Assembly (NCBI RefSeq): GCF_001469875.2
Contig: NZ_LOPW02000016.1
Span: forward strand, 40,249-104,248
Direction of reading: 5' to 3'
Length of the DNA: 64,000 bases
DNA from: Haloferax marisrubri
GTDB lineage: Archaea > Halobacteriota > Halobacteria > Halobacteriales > Haloferacaceae
In this document: piece after piece, positions 26,732 through 35,708 of the stretch
Numbering within the stretch: the first letter of the stretch is position 1
Layout: every line of letters begins with the position of its first letter
The notes under the pieces: model-generated
What the model was told of the DNA's origin: nothing
Database searches by the model: none
The model's input: only the letters and a program-made list of their open reading frames with translations
Translations under genes and position numbers: made by a program

Positions 26732-27193
26732 GTGCCTGAGAGAATACCTGAAGAATCGGAGTCCAGTCGGACTACACTATCTGATGCCAGTGAACGAACA
26801 CTCCATATCGGACGAGATCGACCAATCCGAATCAGTTCGGGCCATCGACTTATTCACCATGAGGGAAAGTGTTCTCGACCACATGGACACAACTACGAAA
26901 TAGCCGTCACAGTCACGGGCACGCTAACAGAAGAGGGATGGCTCGTCGACAAGGCAGACATAACGAGTATTATCGATGAGTGGGACCACCGCTTTCTTCT
27001 GGAGAAGGGTGACCCACTCATCGATGCATTTACTCAGTCAGGAGATGGGGATGCCGTCATCGTCCTTGACCACCCACCGACAGTAGAAGTAATGGCTGTT
27101 GTTCTCGAAAACCGACTGCTTGAGTCGTTACCGGACAACATATCGGATGTCTCCATAGAGATTGCAGAGACGAATGAGCTCTGTGCTGAGTAA
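26732..27193 (+). CDS. queD: QueD-type 6-carboxytetrahydropterin synthase
   Basis: This 153-aa protein is of the PTPS/QueD family, which makes 6-carboxy-5,6,7,8-tetrahydropterin on the way to preQ0 and 7-deazaguanines. Zinc and catalytic residues are visible: SSGHRL (H38) and GKCSRPHGHNYE (C47, H51, H53), the C-x3-HGH signature of QueD. A DHRFL stretch follows later, as expected. It starts with GTG, and the first 30 residues are an extension without family features, so a later start is possible. It converges with the operon that holds two TGT paralogues. A local queD next to TGT-like DNA-modification genes suggests a dedicated supply of preQ0 precursor, although tRNA archaeosine synthesis also needs this enzyme. 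Confidence 0.85.
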   Translation: MPERIPEESESSRTTLSDASERTLHIGRDRPIRISSGHRLIHHEGKCSRPHGHNYEIAVTVTGTLTEEGWLVDKADITSIIDEWDHRFLLEKGDPLIDAFTQSGDGDAVIVLDHPPTVEVMAVVLENRLLESLPDNISDVSIEIAETNELCAE

Positions 27194-27217
27194 ATGTCTT
27201 CACGCATCAATCCAGAG

Positions 27218-28375
27218 TTAGGTGACCTCCTCAACTACGTCGACGGAAATCGTCTCATAGTCAGCGTCTGCAGCATCGTCAAGGAGTCGACTACAGAGCG
27301 CTAAGATTTGACGAACATTTCCCTGTGAGCGCTGCAGAATCAGATTTAGACTCTCTTCAGTAAAGGGTCGTAGCGACTCTTCCGCACCACCGTCTACGCG
27401 CTCTAACGAGAGATAATCTGCGATGAGATCAGACAGATGCTCGCTAGTGAGTGGCTTAAGCGTCACTTCTTGGCCGATACGCTCGCTGAATGCATGGTAT
27501 TCGCTCATGACATCTTGCCACACTTCAGGTGCACACCCGAAGAGCAAGCAGAGACCAGAACTGTTCTGGTCCATGAGGTGACGAACACTATTCAGCGTCG
27601 CTTGTTCGTTTTTTGGAGAGAGTCGAGCAATACTCTCGAACTCATCGACAAAAACGAAGACAGCCGTATACCCTAACTCGAGAAGCATATTTTTGAGCGC
27701 TGTAAATGCTCGAACCCCCATCGTATCATCATCAAGGGCGCTGTGAATCTCCATCTCTTTGCGCTGCTCGTAGCGGATTCCCTCAGCTGTCAGCCACTGC
27801 CAAGCGTAGAGGTTGGTATCTTCGTAGATCATATGAACGATGGCACGAGCGAAGTCGGCGAACTTTGTGATATCGCTTAATTGCTTGATTGCTTCAGGGA
27901 CGATCTCAGACAGCAAGACGTCTCCCTCGTCGATGAGCGATCGCATCGCTGCTGCACTCGCTGGAGACTCGTCCGTACATTCTTGCGTGATTGAGGCAAG
28001 GAACTCGTAGGCTAAGTTCTGAAGGTGAGTGAACCCGAGGTCGTAGACAAACTCATGGTAGATGTCGAGGAACCCCTCACCAGGTTGTGCGACATAGCCG
28101 ACAACGACGTCATCGCGATCACGAAGGAGCGAGCGAGTGTACTTTAGCGTGTGCGATTTCCCGTTTCCGTATTTGCCAGTCACGACGAGGTGTTTCGACT
28201 TCCCAGTAGACAGCACCGAAGACACCGTCGAACTGATTTTCTCTGAGACGTGGTCTTGGCCACAGAATATCTCGGGATTCTCTGCGGGGACTGGACTGTA
28301 AGGGAATGGGTTTCCGCGAAGGTCGTACTGTGAGTAGTCTCGCTGCTGATCGGTGATTGTGAAGTTGTTGGACAT
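27218..28375 (-). CDS. P-loop ATPase of the Dpd-like operon
   Basis: This 385-aa AAA-type ATPase has Walker A VTGKYGNGKSH (about 65-75), Walker B AVFVFVDEFES near 245-255 and a sensor-like LCLLFGCAPEVW strand. A C-terminal helical region reading LILQRSQGNVRQILALC resembles the lid/winged-helix part of Cdc6- or BrxC-like ATPases. Its ATG overlaps the preceding stop by one base (TAATG), so it is the last gene of the four-gene operon. The ATPase probably powers or gates the complex that acts on modified or unmodified DNA. BREX BrxC is a distant structural comparison only; no other BREX genes are present. Confidence 0.75.
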   Translation of the reverse strand: MSNNFTITDQQRDYSQYDLRGNPFPYSPVPAENPEIFCGQDHVSEKISSTVSSVLSTGKSKHLVVTGKYGNGKSHTLKYTRSLLRDRDDVVVGYVAQPGEGFLDIYHEFVYDLGFTHLQNLAYEFLASITQECTDESPASAAAMRSLIDEGDVLLSEIVPEAIKQLSDITKFADFARAIVHMIYEDTNLYAWQWLTAEGIRYEQRKEMEIHSALDDDTMGVRAFTALKNMLLELGYTAVFVFVDEFESIARLSPKNEQATLNSVRHLMDQNSSGLCLLFGCAPEVWQDVMSEYHAFSERIGQEVTLKPLTSEHLSDLIADYLSLERVDGGAEESLRPFTEESLNLILQRSQGNVRQILALCSRLLDDAADADYETISVDVVEEVT

Positions 28376-29271
28376 TAGTGTGCCTCCTGCTCAAAGGTGA
28401 TGTCGCGGTCGTGAACCGCGAGATAGTAGTATTTCTTCCCGTACAATTCGACGCCTGACATAACCTGCTGCGTTGACTGTGAGGTAGTGATTAGTGGACC
28501 CTCATCCGCAAGCTCGAGTTGTTTGATGCCCAGTACTGCATCTTTGGCGGCAGTATCCATGGGTGCTCCCGAGAGTTCGAGTTTCCCGACGTTTTGCTGG
28601 CACAGCGCAAGGAGCGCGTCGTCGAAATCGTCCCGCCGACAACCGATTCGCTCACAGATTTCCTCTCTGAGTTTTGGGATCGAGAGATACCGCTGTCGTA
28701 AGTTAACCCCCGCAGTCTGTTCAAGATCGTCGTACGCGTCAAGCACGATGAAATGGAAGTTACGTGGGACTTCGGCTGTCTTCGAGAGGTAGTAGTTGCC
28801 TGTGAATGCATTTCGCTGTACGCTTCCGAGACGTTCAGCCCAATCTCCGACGATTTCGATACCCGTTTGGTTGAATGAATACGGCGAGTATTCGTGAGCC
28901 TCTTCGAGATGCTCTAAGAGGCCGTCAAGATCAACATTCTCGATTGCGTCGAGTGCTTCGAGAAATGCACCGTAATGCGGACTCCGAACGGCAAGGATTG
29001 AGCTCGCTTTTTCCCAATCCTCGGTTCGAATTGCAGTTAAGAATGATTCGCCGACACTTGTCGTCGTATAAATCGCGCCGTCGATATCCTCTTCTTCGGA
29101 TAAGAGCGAGATCCGTGTTGCTTCGAGAATCGTTTCACGGGCACGGCGGTGGGTCACGTCGAGGATGTCTGCAAGTTCCTCTGTCGACTTATAGCCATCT
29201 TCGCAACTATAGGTGAGTTCCACCAACCGACTCAACGTAACCGGGCGTATCGTCGGTCGTTCGTCGGTCAT
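28375..29271 (-). CDS. Winged-helix protein of the Dpd-like operon (DpdG-like position)
   Basis: This 298-aa protein has a clear helix-turn-helix near the N-terminus (STEELADILDVTHRRARETI). The remaining residues form a mostly helical body with no recognised motif. It is coupled to both neighbours: its ATG lies in an ATGA overlap with the TGT-like gene, and its stop shares a base with the ATPase start. In bacterial Dpd clusters, small partner proteins accompany the TGT paralogue and an ATPase, and this gene sits in the equivalent context. It could be a DNA-binding subunit rather than a regulator, but there is no direct evidence. No promoter is visible in front of it, so it depends on the upstream gene. 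Confidence 0.6.
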   Translation of the reverse strand: MTDERPTIRPVTLSRLVELTYSCEDGYKSTEELADILDVTHRRARETILEATRISLLSEEEDIDGAIYTTTSVGESFLTAIRTEDWEKASSILAVRSPHYGAFLEALDAIENVDLDGLLEHLEEAHEYSPYSFNQTGIEIVGDWAERLGSVQRNAFTGNYYLSKTAEVPRNFHFIVLDAYDDLEQTAGVNLRQRYLSIPKLREEICERIGCRRDDFDDALLALCQQNVGKLELSGAPMDTAAKDAVLGIKQLELADEGPLITTSQSTQQVMSGVELYGKKYYYLAVHDRDITFEQEAH

Positions 29272-30302
29272 GTGAGCCTCCGGACTTGTTGCTTCGCAGT
29301 CTCGTATGCACGCTTCGTGACCTCGTTTCCGCTGAACCTGAGATCGAGATACTCTTCGATGTCTCGTCCAGATTCAGCAACGTACTGGAATCGACGTAGT
29401 TCGGTCGCTAACGCCCACAGGTTGTGTTGCACGAGTGCAGAGCGGTCCTCACGAATCTCTGCTAATGTCCGTGGGCCACAGACTGGACATGGACACGGCA
29501 ATCGCTCTAACTCTTCGATGTTCCGTAACTCTTCACCACCGAATCCTGGTATCAGATAGTTTCGATTCCCTGCACTTCGAATGAACGCTGACGAATCAAA
29601 GCTATCAGCACCCAGATATAGTAAGAGTGGTTGATATACAAGGCCACCAAGTCCGTAGACATGGAGATGTTTGTCTGTCGCAGTTCGTGCTGCTAATATC
29701 AATTTAGTTACTTTTTTGTAGTCTGTTCGAATGGGAACCATACTTCCGAGAGCATAGCCATCAAAGTCGCCGTGTTTTTCCAGATGTGCGATAGAGTTCC
29801 GAACTGTCTCGGGGTCATACCCGTGTACACTTGCAAAAAGGACTGCGTCACCAGGATGTTGGTCACTCGCCTCTAGTGCATACTCGATACTCTGGTTTAC
29901 TCGGCGCTGGTTCTCTGCTGCTCGATTCTCACGGGAGAGTGGAATATCAACAGTTCCGTAGATGTCCGCATCTAGTTGTTGCTGTGCTTCGAGGGTTTTT
30001 GCTGGGGTAGTGTCAACTTCCTCCGAACTAAAATCGAAGCCACCACTATCAGCAAACACAATTGTCTCGTCCGGGACATCCATCTCTTGCCGGAGTGTAA
30101 CACCATTTGTTAACCGATTCCACATTGGTTTCCGATTCCGGATTGCCCGGGTATTGACCATGGCGACTGGTAAGTCAGGAATTGATCCAATGTAGGGGGG
30201 AGTATTGTCACTCGACCGTTTTCCCACATTACGGACGGGGAAGAGAACAGGTGTCTCTAGTTCTCCGTGTGGGAGATCGAGTTTTCGTCGTCTGTATAAC
30301 AT
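29268..30302 (-). CDS. TGT-family 7-deazaguanine base-exchange enzyme (smaller paralogue)
   Basis: This 344-aa TIM-barrel protein is of the tRNA-guanine transglycosylase family. It retains the classic substrate/active-site motif ADSGGF (D85-F89), a second aspartate in GTVDIPLS (D119), and YALGSMVP and VYGLGG barrel strands. A C-terminal zinc site CPCPVCG follows, with a histidine about 18 residues on (C-x-C-x2-C...H). TGTs swap guanine for preQ0 or preQ1. The archaeal PUA/tRNA-binding extension is absent, so a DNA substrate or a partner role with the larger DpdA-like protein is plausible. The gene lies 79 bases after that protein and overlaps the winged-helix gene by ATGA. Confidence 0.75.
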   Translation of the reverse strand: MLYRRRKLDLPHGELETPVLFPVRNVGKRSSDNTPPYIGSIPDLPVAMVNTRAIRNRKPMWNRLTNGVTLRQEMDVPDETIVFADSGGFDFSSEEVDTTPAKTLEAQQQLDADIYGTVDIPLSRENRAAENQRRVNQSIEYALEASDQHPGDAVLFASVHGYDPETVRNSIAHLEKHGDFDGYALGSMVPIRTDYKKVTKLILAARTATDKHLHVYGLGGLVYQPLLLYLGADSFDSSAFIRSAGNRNYLIPGFGGEELRNIEELERLPCPCPVCGPRTLAEIREDRSALVQHNLWALATELRRFQYVAESGRDIEEYLDLRFSGNEVTKRAYETAKQQVRRLT

Positions 30303-30381
30303 GCCTCCCGCTCGGATAGGCTGTTGGCCTACTTAGATAATGGCCTAATAGAAAGATTACTTACAAAACCAGGATTGTCAA

Positions 30382-33276
30382 TTAGTACTGCTCAAGTGCT
30401 GCTTGTGTTGGCCCCTCTACGACTTCGCGACAAAGTGTTTCAACGAGATCTGGGTCGAGTGAGTCGACAGTCCCAACACGGCGAGCGAAGTTCTTGAGAT
30501 ATACCCCCTTCAGGCCAACAACAATTGTGCCGTGATTTTTTGCGTCTTCAGTTCGTGCACCAACTGACACAATATTATCATATTGGTCGTTGACCAGATC
30601 ACGATTAAACACAACACCAATCTGGTCCGCAGGAACGTCTCGGACGAGCGAGTCAATGTCAATGCTCGTGTAATAGTCACTTCCGAGTGTGAAGAAGATG
30701 ACATCGTAATCACTCTGCTTGAGGACGTCCTCCAAGTCGGGGCGGATATTCAACTCAGACGAGCGGTGGCGAATCTCGCTGACGTTCATCGAACTGAACG
30801 TGACTTCGTATGGCGGGAGCGGGTCATATTCTGACACGAGTCCGAAACCGGCACTAATGAAATACCGACTAACCTCGTGCCCGTCATCGCGAAGTGTCCG
30901 AACAGCCTCTCGAACATACTTTTGCTGGCGGCCAGTATACAGGTCGCGTGCTGCAATCTGGGGAACGTTATCTCGTTCGAGGAGTTCTTCTCGTGAATAT
31001 TCAAGCGTCTCCTCTGCATCGAATACCGGTGCACCGTCCGGGAACTCCTTGCTCCCAGAGCATTGGTCGACAACGAGAATATTCAGGCCGTCAGTAGGGT
31101 CCACTTGGGGGACGTGCGGGACGAAGTCATCACCAACAACGTAGTCTTCACCACACGCCTCCAGAACCTCACGTCGGAGGTCCGCTGGACTGGAGAATGT
31201 TTGTAGCTCGCAATTACTCGCTGCAACTGCTTGACCAAGTTCACCATCGACGTCACCGTCTGGGGTGACAAGGAACAGGTGCTGGTAGCGGTTCGCCTGC
31301 TCTTGAAGGTTCTCCTGCATCCGTGTTGGCGCAAAGGAAACAGTTTGGCCCGTCTCTGTCCACCACTCACGGACACCTGCCGCATCGAACACACCGATCT
31401 CAGCGACCGGCAGATCATGGACGGCCTCCCAGAACGCTGGCTCTTCGTTTTGGAGATAGTCTTCAATCGTATCATACCGACTGAGCCCTGCAGATCCCTG
31501 AACCGCTACGAGAATCTTCGGAATCGAATCAGTAAACTCGTCGTAGAACCGGCGTGTGTTGTGGAATCCGCGCCGTCGGTTCCGGTCATTCCCACGGAAG
31601 ATGCAGACTTCAATACCGTGTTCGCTGCAGATTGGGCACTCACAAGATTCCCAAGGTCGGTTCGCGAGCGTGCGACGGTAGTCTTCGAGGAGGTCATCAT
31701 CACCGATCCACGTAGCGTAGTCCTCGACCGCAGTCCAGATTCTCTCAAGCGGCGTCGGTTCGGCGTCTTCAATAAGTGTGGGTATTCGCGGGAAGTCGGC
31801 GAATGCGGTCGCTGCAGTATTCAGTAACTCGTCGTACTCCTCGAAGGGGACTGGGTCTTCGGGACTGTCTTTGCGCAGCAGTTTCACAAGCTTTCCACGG
31901 AGAGAGTCGCTGAAACTCGCCTGCAACTCGCGGGCGTGTGTGAAGTCGTCACGGAACGCCTCTTCAATATCTTGCAGAAGCGACTGGTCATACCGATCTT
32001 CATAGCGGTGTTCTCGAAGGTACTCCCGCGTCTCTGGGATGACTGTCGCTGCCGTTTCGTACCACGTGTCAACAGCCGCTGAGAGCGATCTCTTGGCGTC
32101 GTACGCTCGTAGCGCAACTAACAGTTCTCGTCCACGGAGTGATTTTTCGACTGACTCGTGCAACGAATCCCGATTCGAGGGGTATCGGACACGAATCGCG
32201 TCATACCGCTCGTCGTTGGTCAGTCGGTAGTTGTCACCACCGGTCCATGCCGAACGAAGCATACTGGCGCTGTCGAAGCTCGTCATTCCAGAACGACCGA
32301 CTGCGTCGAACCCTTCGGTCTTCGCAAACCCGAACACGTGAGTATCGATCCGGCAGGTGTGTTCGCGCTCGAATGCTTTGACTGACTTCCCGACACTCTT
32401 CACGATTTTTCTGACGTCGTGGATCGGACTCCCAGCAACACCACCGATTCCGACATAATCGTAGCCAATCTCGAGAACATGCTCAAGTGCCTCAACATAG
32501 GAGGACGGATCCCATCCCTGGATGGCAACCATCAGCCGGAATGAATACTCTCCGGCTTGGTACTGATTGTACATCTCTTGGGCATTGTCGAGCGTTAATT
32601 CGTATCGGAACGCAGCGTCGTCAGCACGATAAACCGCCCGCGGGTCTGAAGCTAATGTAGAGAGGACAGTATCAACCTCACCTTCGAAGTCAGACTGTGT
32701 GAAGGGGCTGACAGCCTCGTGTGTCCGGAGACTCGGCTCGTAGTCATCGACGTAACTTGGCCACTCGTCTGGCCATTCATCGACCATCAGGTCGACGACA
32801 TTGGTTATCCGGTCAGGGATATCTGTTTTAGAAAACCCATCGCTGAAAGCACGTTCATCGAGATACAGACGACCTTTGTCTTTTCCAGACCCTAACACGA
32901 GATGATCGATTGTGACGCCCACAGAGACATCGAGCGTTTCGTAGAAATCCAGCATCTCCGCGTTGTCGTACGGGGGGAAAGGGAGAGATTTGTAGCCCCA
33001 CGCACCACAGTCACTAATTGTTGGAAGCCAGTCCGGAATCGACAGGACAGGGTCGTCGTAGACACCGTGTTTCCGTAATCGCTCAGATTTGCGGTTCGTC
33101 GTTTCGACCTGCTCGCGCGAAATTAGAACGCCATCAATCGGGGTCGTGCCGTACTCAAAGATATCCCAGATGTAGCTAAGTTCCCGCTCTGAGCGGTCAA
33201 TCGCAGAGAGTTCGTCGTGCTCGAAATCATAGTGAGCATCGACAGCGTCGTCCCATTCTGGAACGTAGAATCGCAC
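30382..33276 (-). CDS. dpdA: DpdA-like TGT paralogue with C-terminal DUF6884/YaaA-like domain
   Basis: This 964-aa protein has TGT-like elements in its first 400 residues: ISDCGAWGY (D89, replacing the DSGGF loop), VTIDHLVLG (D124), a YVGIGGVAGSP barrel strand and HVFGFAKTEGF. Near 570-600 a zinc motif CECPICSEHGIEVC is followed by RRRGFHNTRRFYDEF, the TGT C-terminal signature. The last 200 residues (ILVVDQCSGSKEF, RDLYTGRQQKYVREAV, FISAGFGLVSEYDPLPPYE) match the DUF6884/YaaA-like fold. DpdA enzymes insert 7-deazaguanine into DNA. This is longer than a plain TGT because of a helical insert and the fused domain. It leads the operon. Gene symbol by analogy; substrate inferred. Confidence 0.75.
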   Translation of the reverse strand: MRFYVPEWDDAVDAHYDFEHDELSAIDRSERELSYIWDIFEYGTTPIDGVLISREQVETTNRKSERLRKHGVYDDPVLSIPDWLPTISDCGAWGYKSLPFPPYDNAEMLDFYETLDVSVGVTIDHLVLGSGKDKGRLYLDERAFSDGFSKTDIPDRITNVVDLMVDEWPDEWPSYVDDYEPSLRTHEAVSPFTQSDFEGEVDTVLSTLASDPRAVYRADDAAFRYELTLDNAQEMYNQYQAGEYSFRLMVAIQGWDPSSYVEALEHVLEIGYDYVGIGGVAGSPIHDVRKIVKSVGKSVKAFEREHTCRIDTHVFGFAKTEGFDAVGRSGMTSFDSASMLRSAWTGGDNYRLTNDERYDAIRVRYPSNRDSLHESVEKSLRGRELLVALRAYDAKRSLSAAVDTWYETAATVIPETREYLREHRYEDRYDQSLLQDIEEAFRDDFTHARELQASFSDSLRGKLVKLLRKDSPEDPVPFEEYDELLNTAATAFADFPRIPTLIEDAEPTPLERIWTAVEDYATWIGDDDLLEDYRRTLANRPWESCECPICSEHGIEVCIFRGNDRNRRRGFHNTRRFYDEFTDSIPKILVAVQGSAGLSRYDTIEDYLQNEEPAFWEAVHDLPVAEIGVFDAAGVREWWTETGQTVSFAPTRMQENLQEQANRYQHLFLVTPDGDVDGELGQAVAASNCELQTFSSPADLRREVLEACGEDYVVGDDFVPHVPQVDPTDGLNILVVDQCSGSKEFPDGAPVFDAEETLEYSREELLERDNVPQIAARDLYTGRQQKYVREAVRTLRDDGHEVSRYFISAGFGLVSEYDPLPPYEVTFSSMNVSEIRHRSSELNIRPDLEDVLKQSDYDVIFFTLGSDYYTSIDIDSLVRDVPADQIGVVFNRDLVNDQYDNIVSVGARTEDAKNHGTIVVGLKGVYLKNFARRVGTVDSLDPDLVETLCREVVEGPTQAALEQY

Positions 33277-33426
33277 AGATTAGATCACCTTACTAGCCAT
33301 AACTCCAGCTCTCCTTATGTATGTCTCTATCTCTGATTCATCGAGGCGTATAAACGAGAATATCTGTGGGCACTACCAGTATTCGTGAGGGATGTTTTAG
33401 CGTCTCAGACACCGAGAAGTTCTGCG

Positions 33427-33783
33427 CTACTGGTGGAGAGTTCGCGGTAGACTCACCAACGAAACGAGATACGCATAGTAGAACACATCGGTTAAAACAC
33501 CGATCTCTTTGCCACGCTCGTCATATTGAATGAGTCCATGCTCGTGCATCCGTGGTAGGTGATTTTGAATTAGACCGTTGTATACTGATTCATACGCAGT
33601 AGAAGTCACCTGACTCGGCGGCGTGTTTGTTTCAATGCCACAGATGACTCGTGCAACGTGACGGACACTTACTGTCTGGCCGCAACTAAACAGCGAGAGG
33701 TAACGGACAACGAGGAGCCGACGACGGTTCCCCAGCAATGCAAAAACATCTGCTGCAGTAGGGCAGGAGAATTGAGTACTCAT
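33427..33783 (-). CDS. DUF7344-type winged-helix regulator
   Basis: This 118-aa protein matches the haloarchaeal DUF7344 winged-helix pattern: ALLGNRRRLLVVRYLSLF at the N-terminus, SVRHVARVI, then the wing segment YNGLIQNHLPRMHEHGLIQYDERG, ending in hydrophobic residues. Such proteins are small transcription regulators, common on haloarchaeal plasmids and in viral regions. An ATG (MSTQFS) is preferred to the GTG two codons upstream. It stands alone, upstream of the Dpd-like operon on the same strand, and could control that operon or a neighbour; no operator was seen. Confidence 0.72.
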   Translation of the reverse strand: MSTQFSCPTAADVFALLGNRRRLLVVRYLSLFSCGQTVSVRHVARVICGIETNTPPSQVTSTAYESVYNGLIQNHLPRMHEHGLIQYDERGKEIGVLTDVFYYAYLVSLVSLPRTLHQ

Positions 33784-33956
33784 ACGCACTGATCACCGGC
33801 AAGCCATCGTCGGTCGTAACTACGTCGCCACAACGAAGTTGATACAACTGAATCGTTCGTGTTCGAAGCTTGTTGGGTGCTTACTGACATGCTCCCACCC
33901 TTCTGGAGCAAAAAATCAACTAGAAGCGCCAGCAGTTATTGACACGGACCTGGCCC

Positions 33957-34241
33957 TCAATCAAGGAACTCGAGGATGATGTCTTCGAGACAGAGGATCG
34001 CGAGGTGAGTTACACCATCAATCGGGTTTGGCCCCGCGAGCTCGTCGAAGGGAACGGGGGCATCAAACTGTGTGGCGATACTCCACGGGCAGAGGTTGAA
34101 ATCATCCTGCATTGCAGTCGCCGCCTCGTATGAGTCATACTGTTCAGCGACCGAGCGGTACTCCTCAATATGCTCATCCACAAAATCGCGAACTGCCGCC
34201 GAAGACTCAAAATGAATCGTCTCAGATTGGTGCCCGCTCAT
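33957..34241 (-). CDS. Small acidic hypothetical protein
   Basis: This 94-residue acidic protein has a helical first half (SSAAVRDFVDEHIEEYRSVAEQYD) and a hydrophobic end (THLAILCLEDIILEFLD). No family is recognised. Acidic composition and haloarchaeal codon usage support a real gene. It sits between the DUF7344 regulator and a gene interrupted by IS630, in a region of small accessory genes. Function unknown. Confidence 0.55.
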   Translation of the reverse strand: MSGHQSETIHFESSAAVRDFVDEHIEEYRSVAEQYDSYEAATAMQDDFNLCPWSIATQFDAPVPFDELAGPNPIDGVTHLAILCLEDIILEFLD

Positions 34242-34374
34242 GTTTCAACCCGATGGTTGTTCAAGACTTGAACCTTCGGTAGTCAGTTGACTACTCACCA
34301 AATGCCGTTTTGATTGTCTCGGATACATATTCTATTCGAACACCACTCTCAGAGCGGTCCACCCTGAATTACTG

Positions 34375-34665
34375 GTGCCCTCACCATTTGGGGGCCACAA
34401 AACTACCGCAAAGACAGGAGGAAACTGGTCTCAACGAACAGCTAACACAGTACTTGGGACCGAGACTACACGAATCGTTCGAAATCCCAAATCTGAATCC
34501 CCTGTCCATCGAACCGAAGAGACCGAGACGGAGTCAAAAGATAAGTTAGACCGCAAATCCGAATCTCAGCGGCCGACGATGGATTCACTCCCGTACAAGC
34601 TCCGCCGTAATAAGGTAAATGAGGGTCGCGAGCAGGTTCCGTACTTTCTTCGTGAAGAGGTATAG
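34375..34665 (+). pseudogene. Small gene truncated by the IS630 element
   Basis: The frame ends SLPYKLRRNKVNEGREQVPYF and stops inside the left terminal repeat of the IS. The wording resembles a family of small haloarchaeal plasmid proteins in which a basic segment of this kind is followed by further residues, so the natural C-terminus is probably missing. The start (GTG) is uncertain and the N-terminal part is low complexity. No continuation was found on the far side of the element, so the rest may be deleted. Confidence 0.4.
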
Positions 34666-34688
34666 TAACCGTTAGAACTTTTTACTCA
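34661..34688 (+). repeat. IS630 left terminal inverted repeat
   Basis: Pairs with 35692-35719 on the opposite strand at 21 of 28 positions. It supplies the stop codon (TAG) of the truncated upstream gene. Confidence 0.75.
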
Positions 34689-34707
34689 AAGACTCTTGTA
34701 TGAGATA

Positions 34708-35232
34708 ATGAACCATCTCGACGATGTTTCCGTCGAGGAATTGCAAGATGCTCTCGACAACGTGGACAGAAAGAAGCCGACACAACGGCTCTTAGCAGCT
34801 ATCGCGTACAAGAACGGTGTCACGCAGACCGAGCTAGCCCAGTGGTACGATGTTCAGCGGCGGACGATCTACAGCTGGCTCAAGCGACTCGACACCGATG
34901 AGTCGCTTGAGAAAGCCGTTTCTGATGATAAACGAACTGGGAGGAAGCGAAAACTTTCAGAAACACAGCAAAATGAATTTCAAGAAACCGTCCACGAACC
35001 TCCTGAAGAAGTCGGGCTCGACGCGCCGGCGTGGACGCCGGCGCTTGCCCAAGACTTTCTCGAGGAAACCTACGGCGTCGAGTATTCAATCCCGAGTTGT
35101 CGGCGGTTGCTGAAAGAAGCGGGATTGAGCTATCAGAAACCACGCCGTACAGCCGCCGAAGCTGACGAAGACGACCAAGAAGCGTTCTACGAAGAACTCA
35201 AAAAAAGCGGCGGGAGATGGACGCCACCGTAG
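34708..35232 (+). CDS. IS630 transposase, first frame (HTH domains)
   Basis: This 174-aa product contains the DNA-binding half of an IS630-type transposase. A homeodomain-like helix-turn-helix (GVTQTELAQWYDVQRRTIYSW) is followed by a second one (YGVEYSIPSCRRLLKEAGLSY) that ends just before the catalytic domain. ATG at 34708 is preferred to an in-frame TTG upstream. The frame ends shortly after an A7 run (35199-35205 region). A -1 slip there would read KKKRREMDATVVCIDQT and join this frame smoothly to the catalytic frame. Alone it could only bind the IS ends. Confidence 0.8.
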   Translation: MNHLDDVSVEELQDALDNVDRKKPTQRLLAAIAYKNGVTQTELAQWYDVQRRTIYSWLKRLDTDESLEKAVSDDKRTGRKRKLSETQQNEFQETVHEPPEEVGLDAPAWTPALAQDFLEETYGVEYSIPSCRRLLKEAGLSYQKPRRTAAEADEDDQEAFYEELKKSGGRWTPP

Positions 35233-35708
35233 TCTGTATTGACCAAACCAAGAAATCCGTCCAAGTTGAGCCGCGTGCCGCGTGGTTTCCGCGCGGCACG
35301 CGACCGTCTGTCGAACTATCTGGCCAACGCGATTGGACGTGTCTGTTGGGCGCGATCACCGAAGACGGTGATCGCTTCTTCTCGCGATTCGAAGAGTACG
35401 TTACCGCCGAACACGCGAAACATTTCATTTTAGCACTATATAAAGAATTTGAAGATGACTTGCTCGTGGTGCTGGATGGAGCGCCGTACTTTCAAGCGTC
35501 GACCGTCACGGACCTGGCGGCCCGTGACGACCTCGCATTCGTGACGCTTCCATCGTACTCGCCGGAGCTAAACCCGGTCGAAGAGTGTTGGAGACAGCTT
35601 CAAGCTGCTCTGAGCAACCGATTCTTCGACTCGCTTGACGAGCTAACAACAGCGATTGATACTGCTCTTGAGCAACTTTCGGTCCCAAAAGTGAGTAACT
35701 ACTTCTAA
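35217..35708 (+). CDS. IS630 transposase, second frame (DDE catalytic domain)
   Basis: This frame encodes the RNase-H-fold DDE catalytic domain. VVCIDQTKK gives the first aspartate, LLVVLDGAPYFQA the second, and LPSYSPELNPVEECW the DDE/DDD third acidic residue within the typical IS630 SPELNPxEExW box. It begins with an internal ATG but is most likely expressed as a fusion with the first frame by -1 frameshifting at the A7 run. The stop lies inside the right terminal repeat. Confidence 0.85.
   Translation: MDATVVCIDQTKKSVQVEPRAAWFPRGTRPSVELSGQRDWTCLLGAITEDGDRFFSRFEEYVTAEHAKHFILALYKEFEDDLLVVLDGAPYFQASTVTDLAARDDLAFVTLPSYSPELNPVEECWRQLQAALSNRFFDSLDELTTAIDTALEQLSVPKVSNYF

Noticed and set aside
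27218..29271. ATPase and winged-helix pair as part of a BREX system
   Set aside because: No PglZ, PglX, BrxA or BrxL-like genes are visible; the coupling is to TGT paralogues instead.
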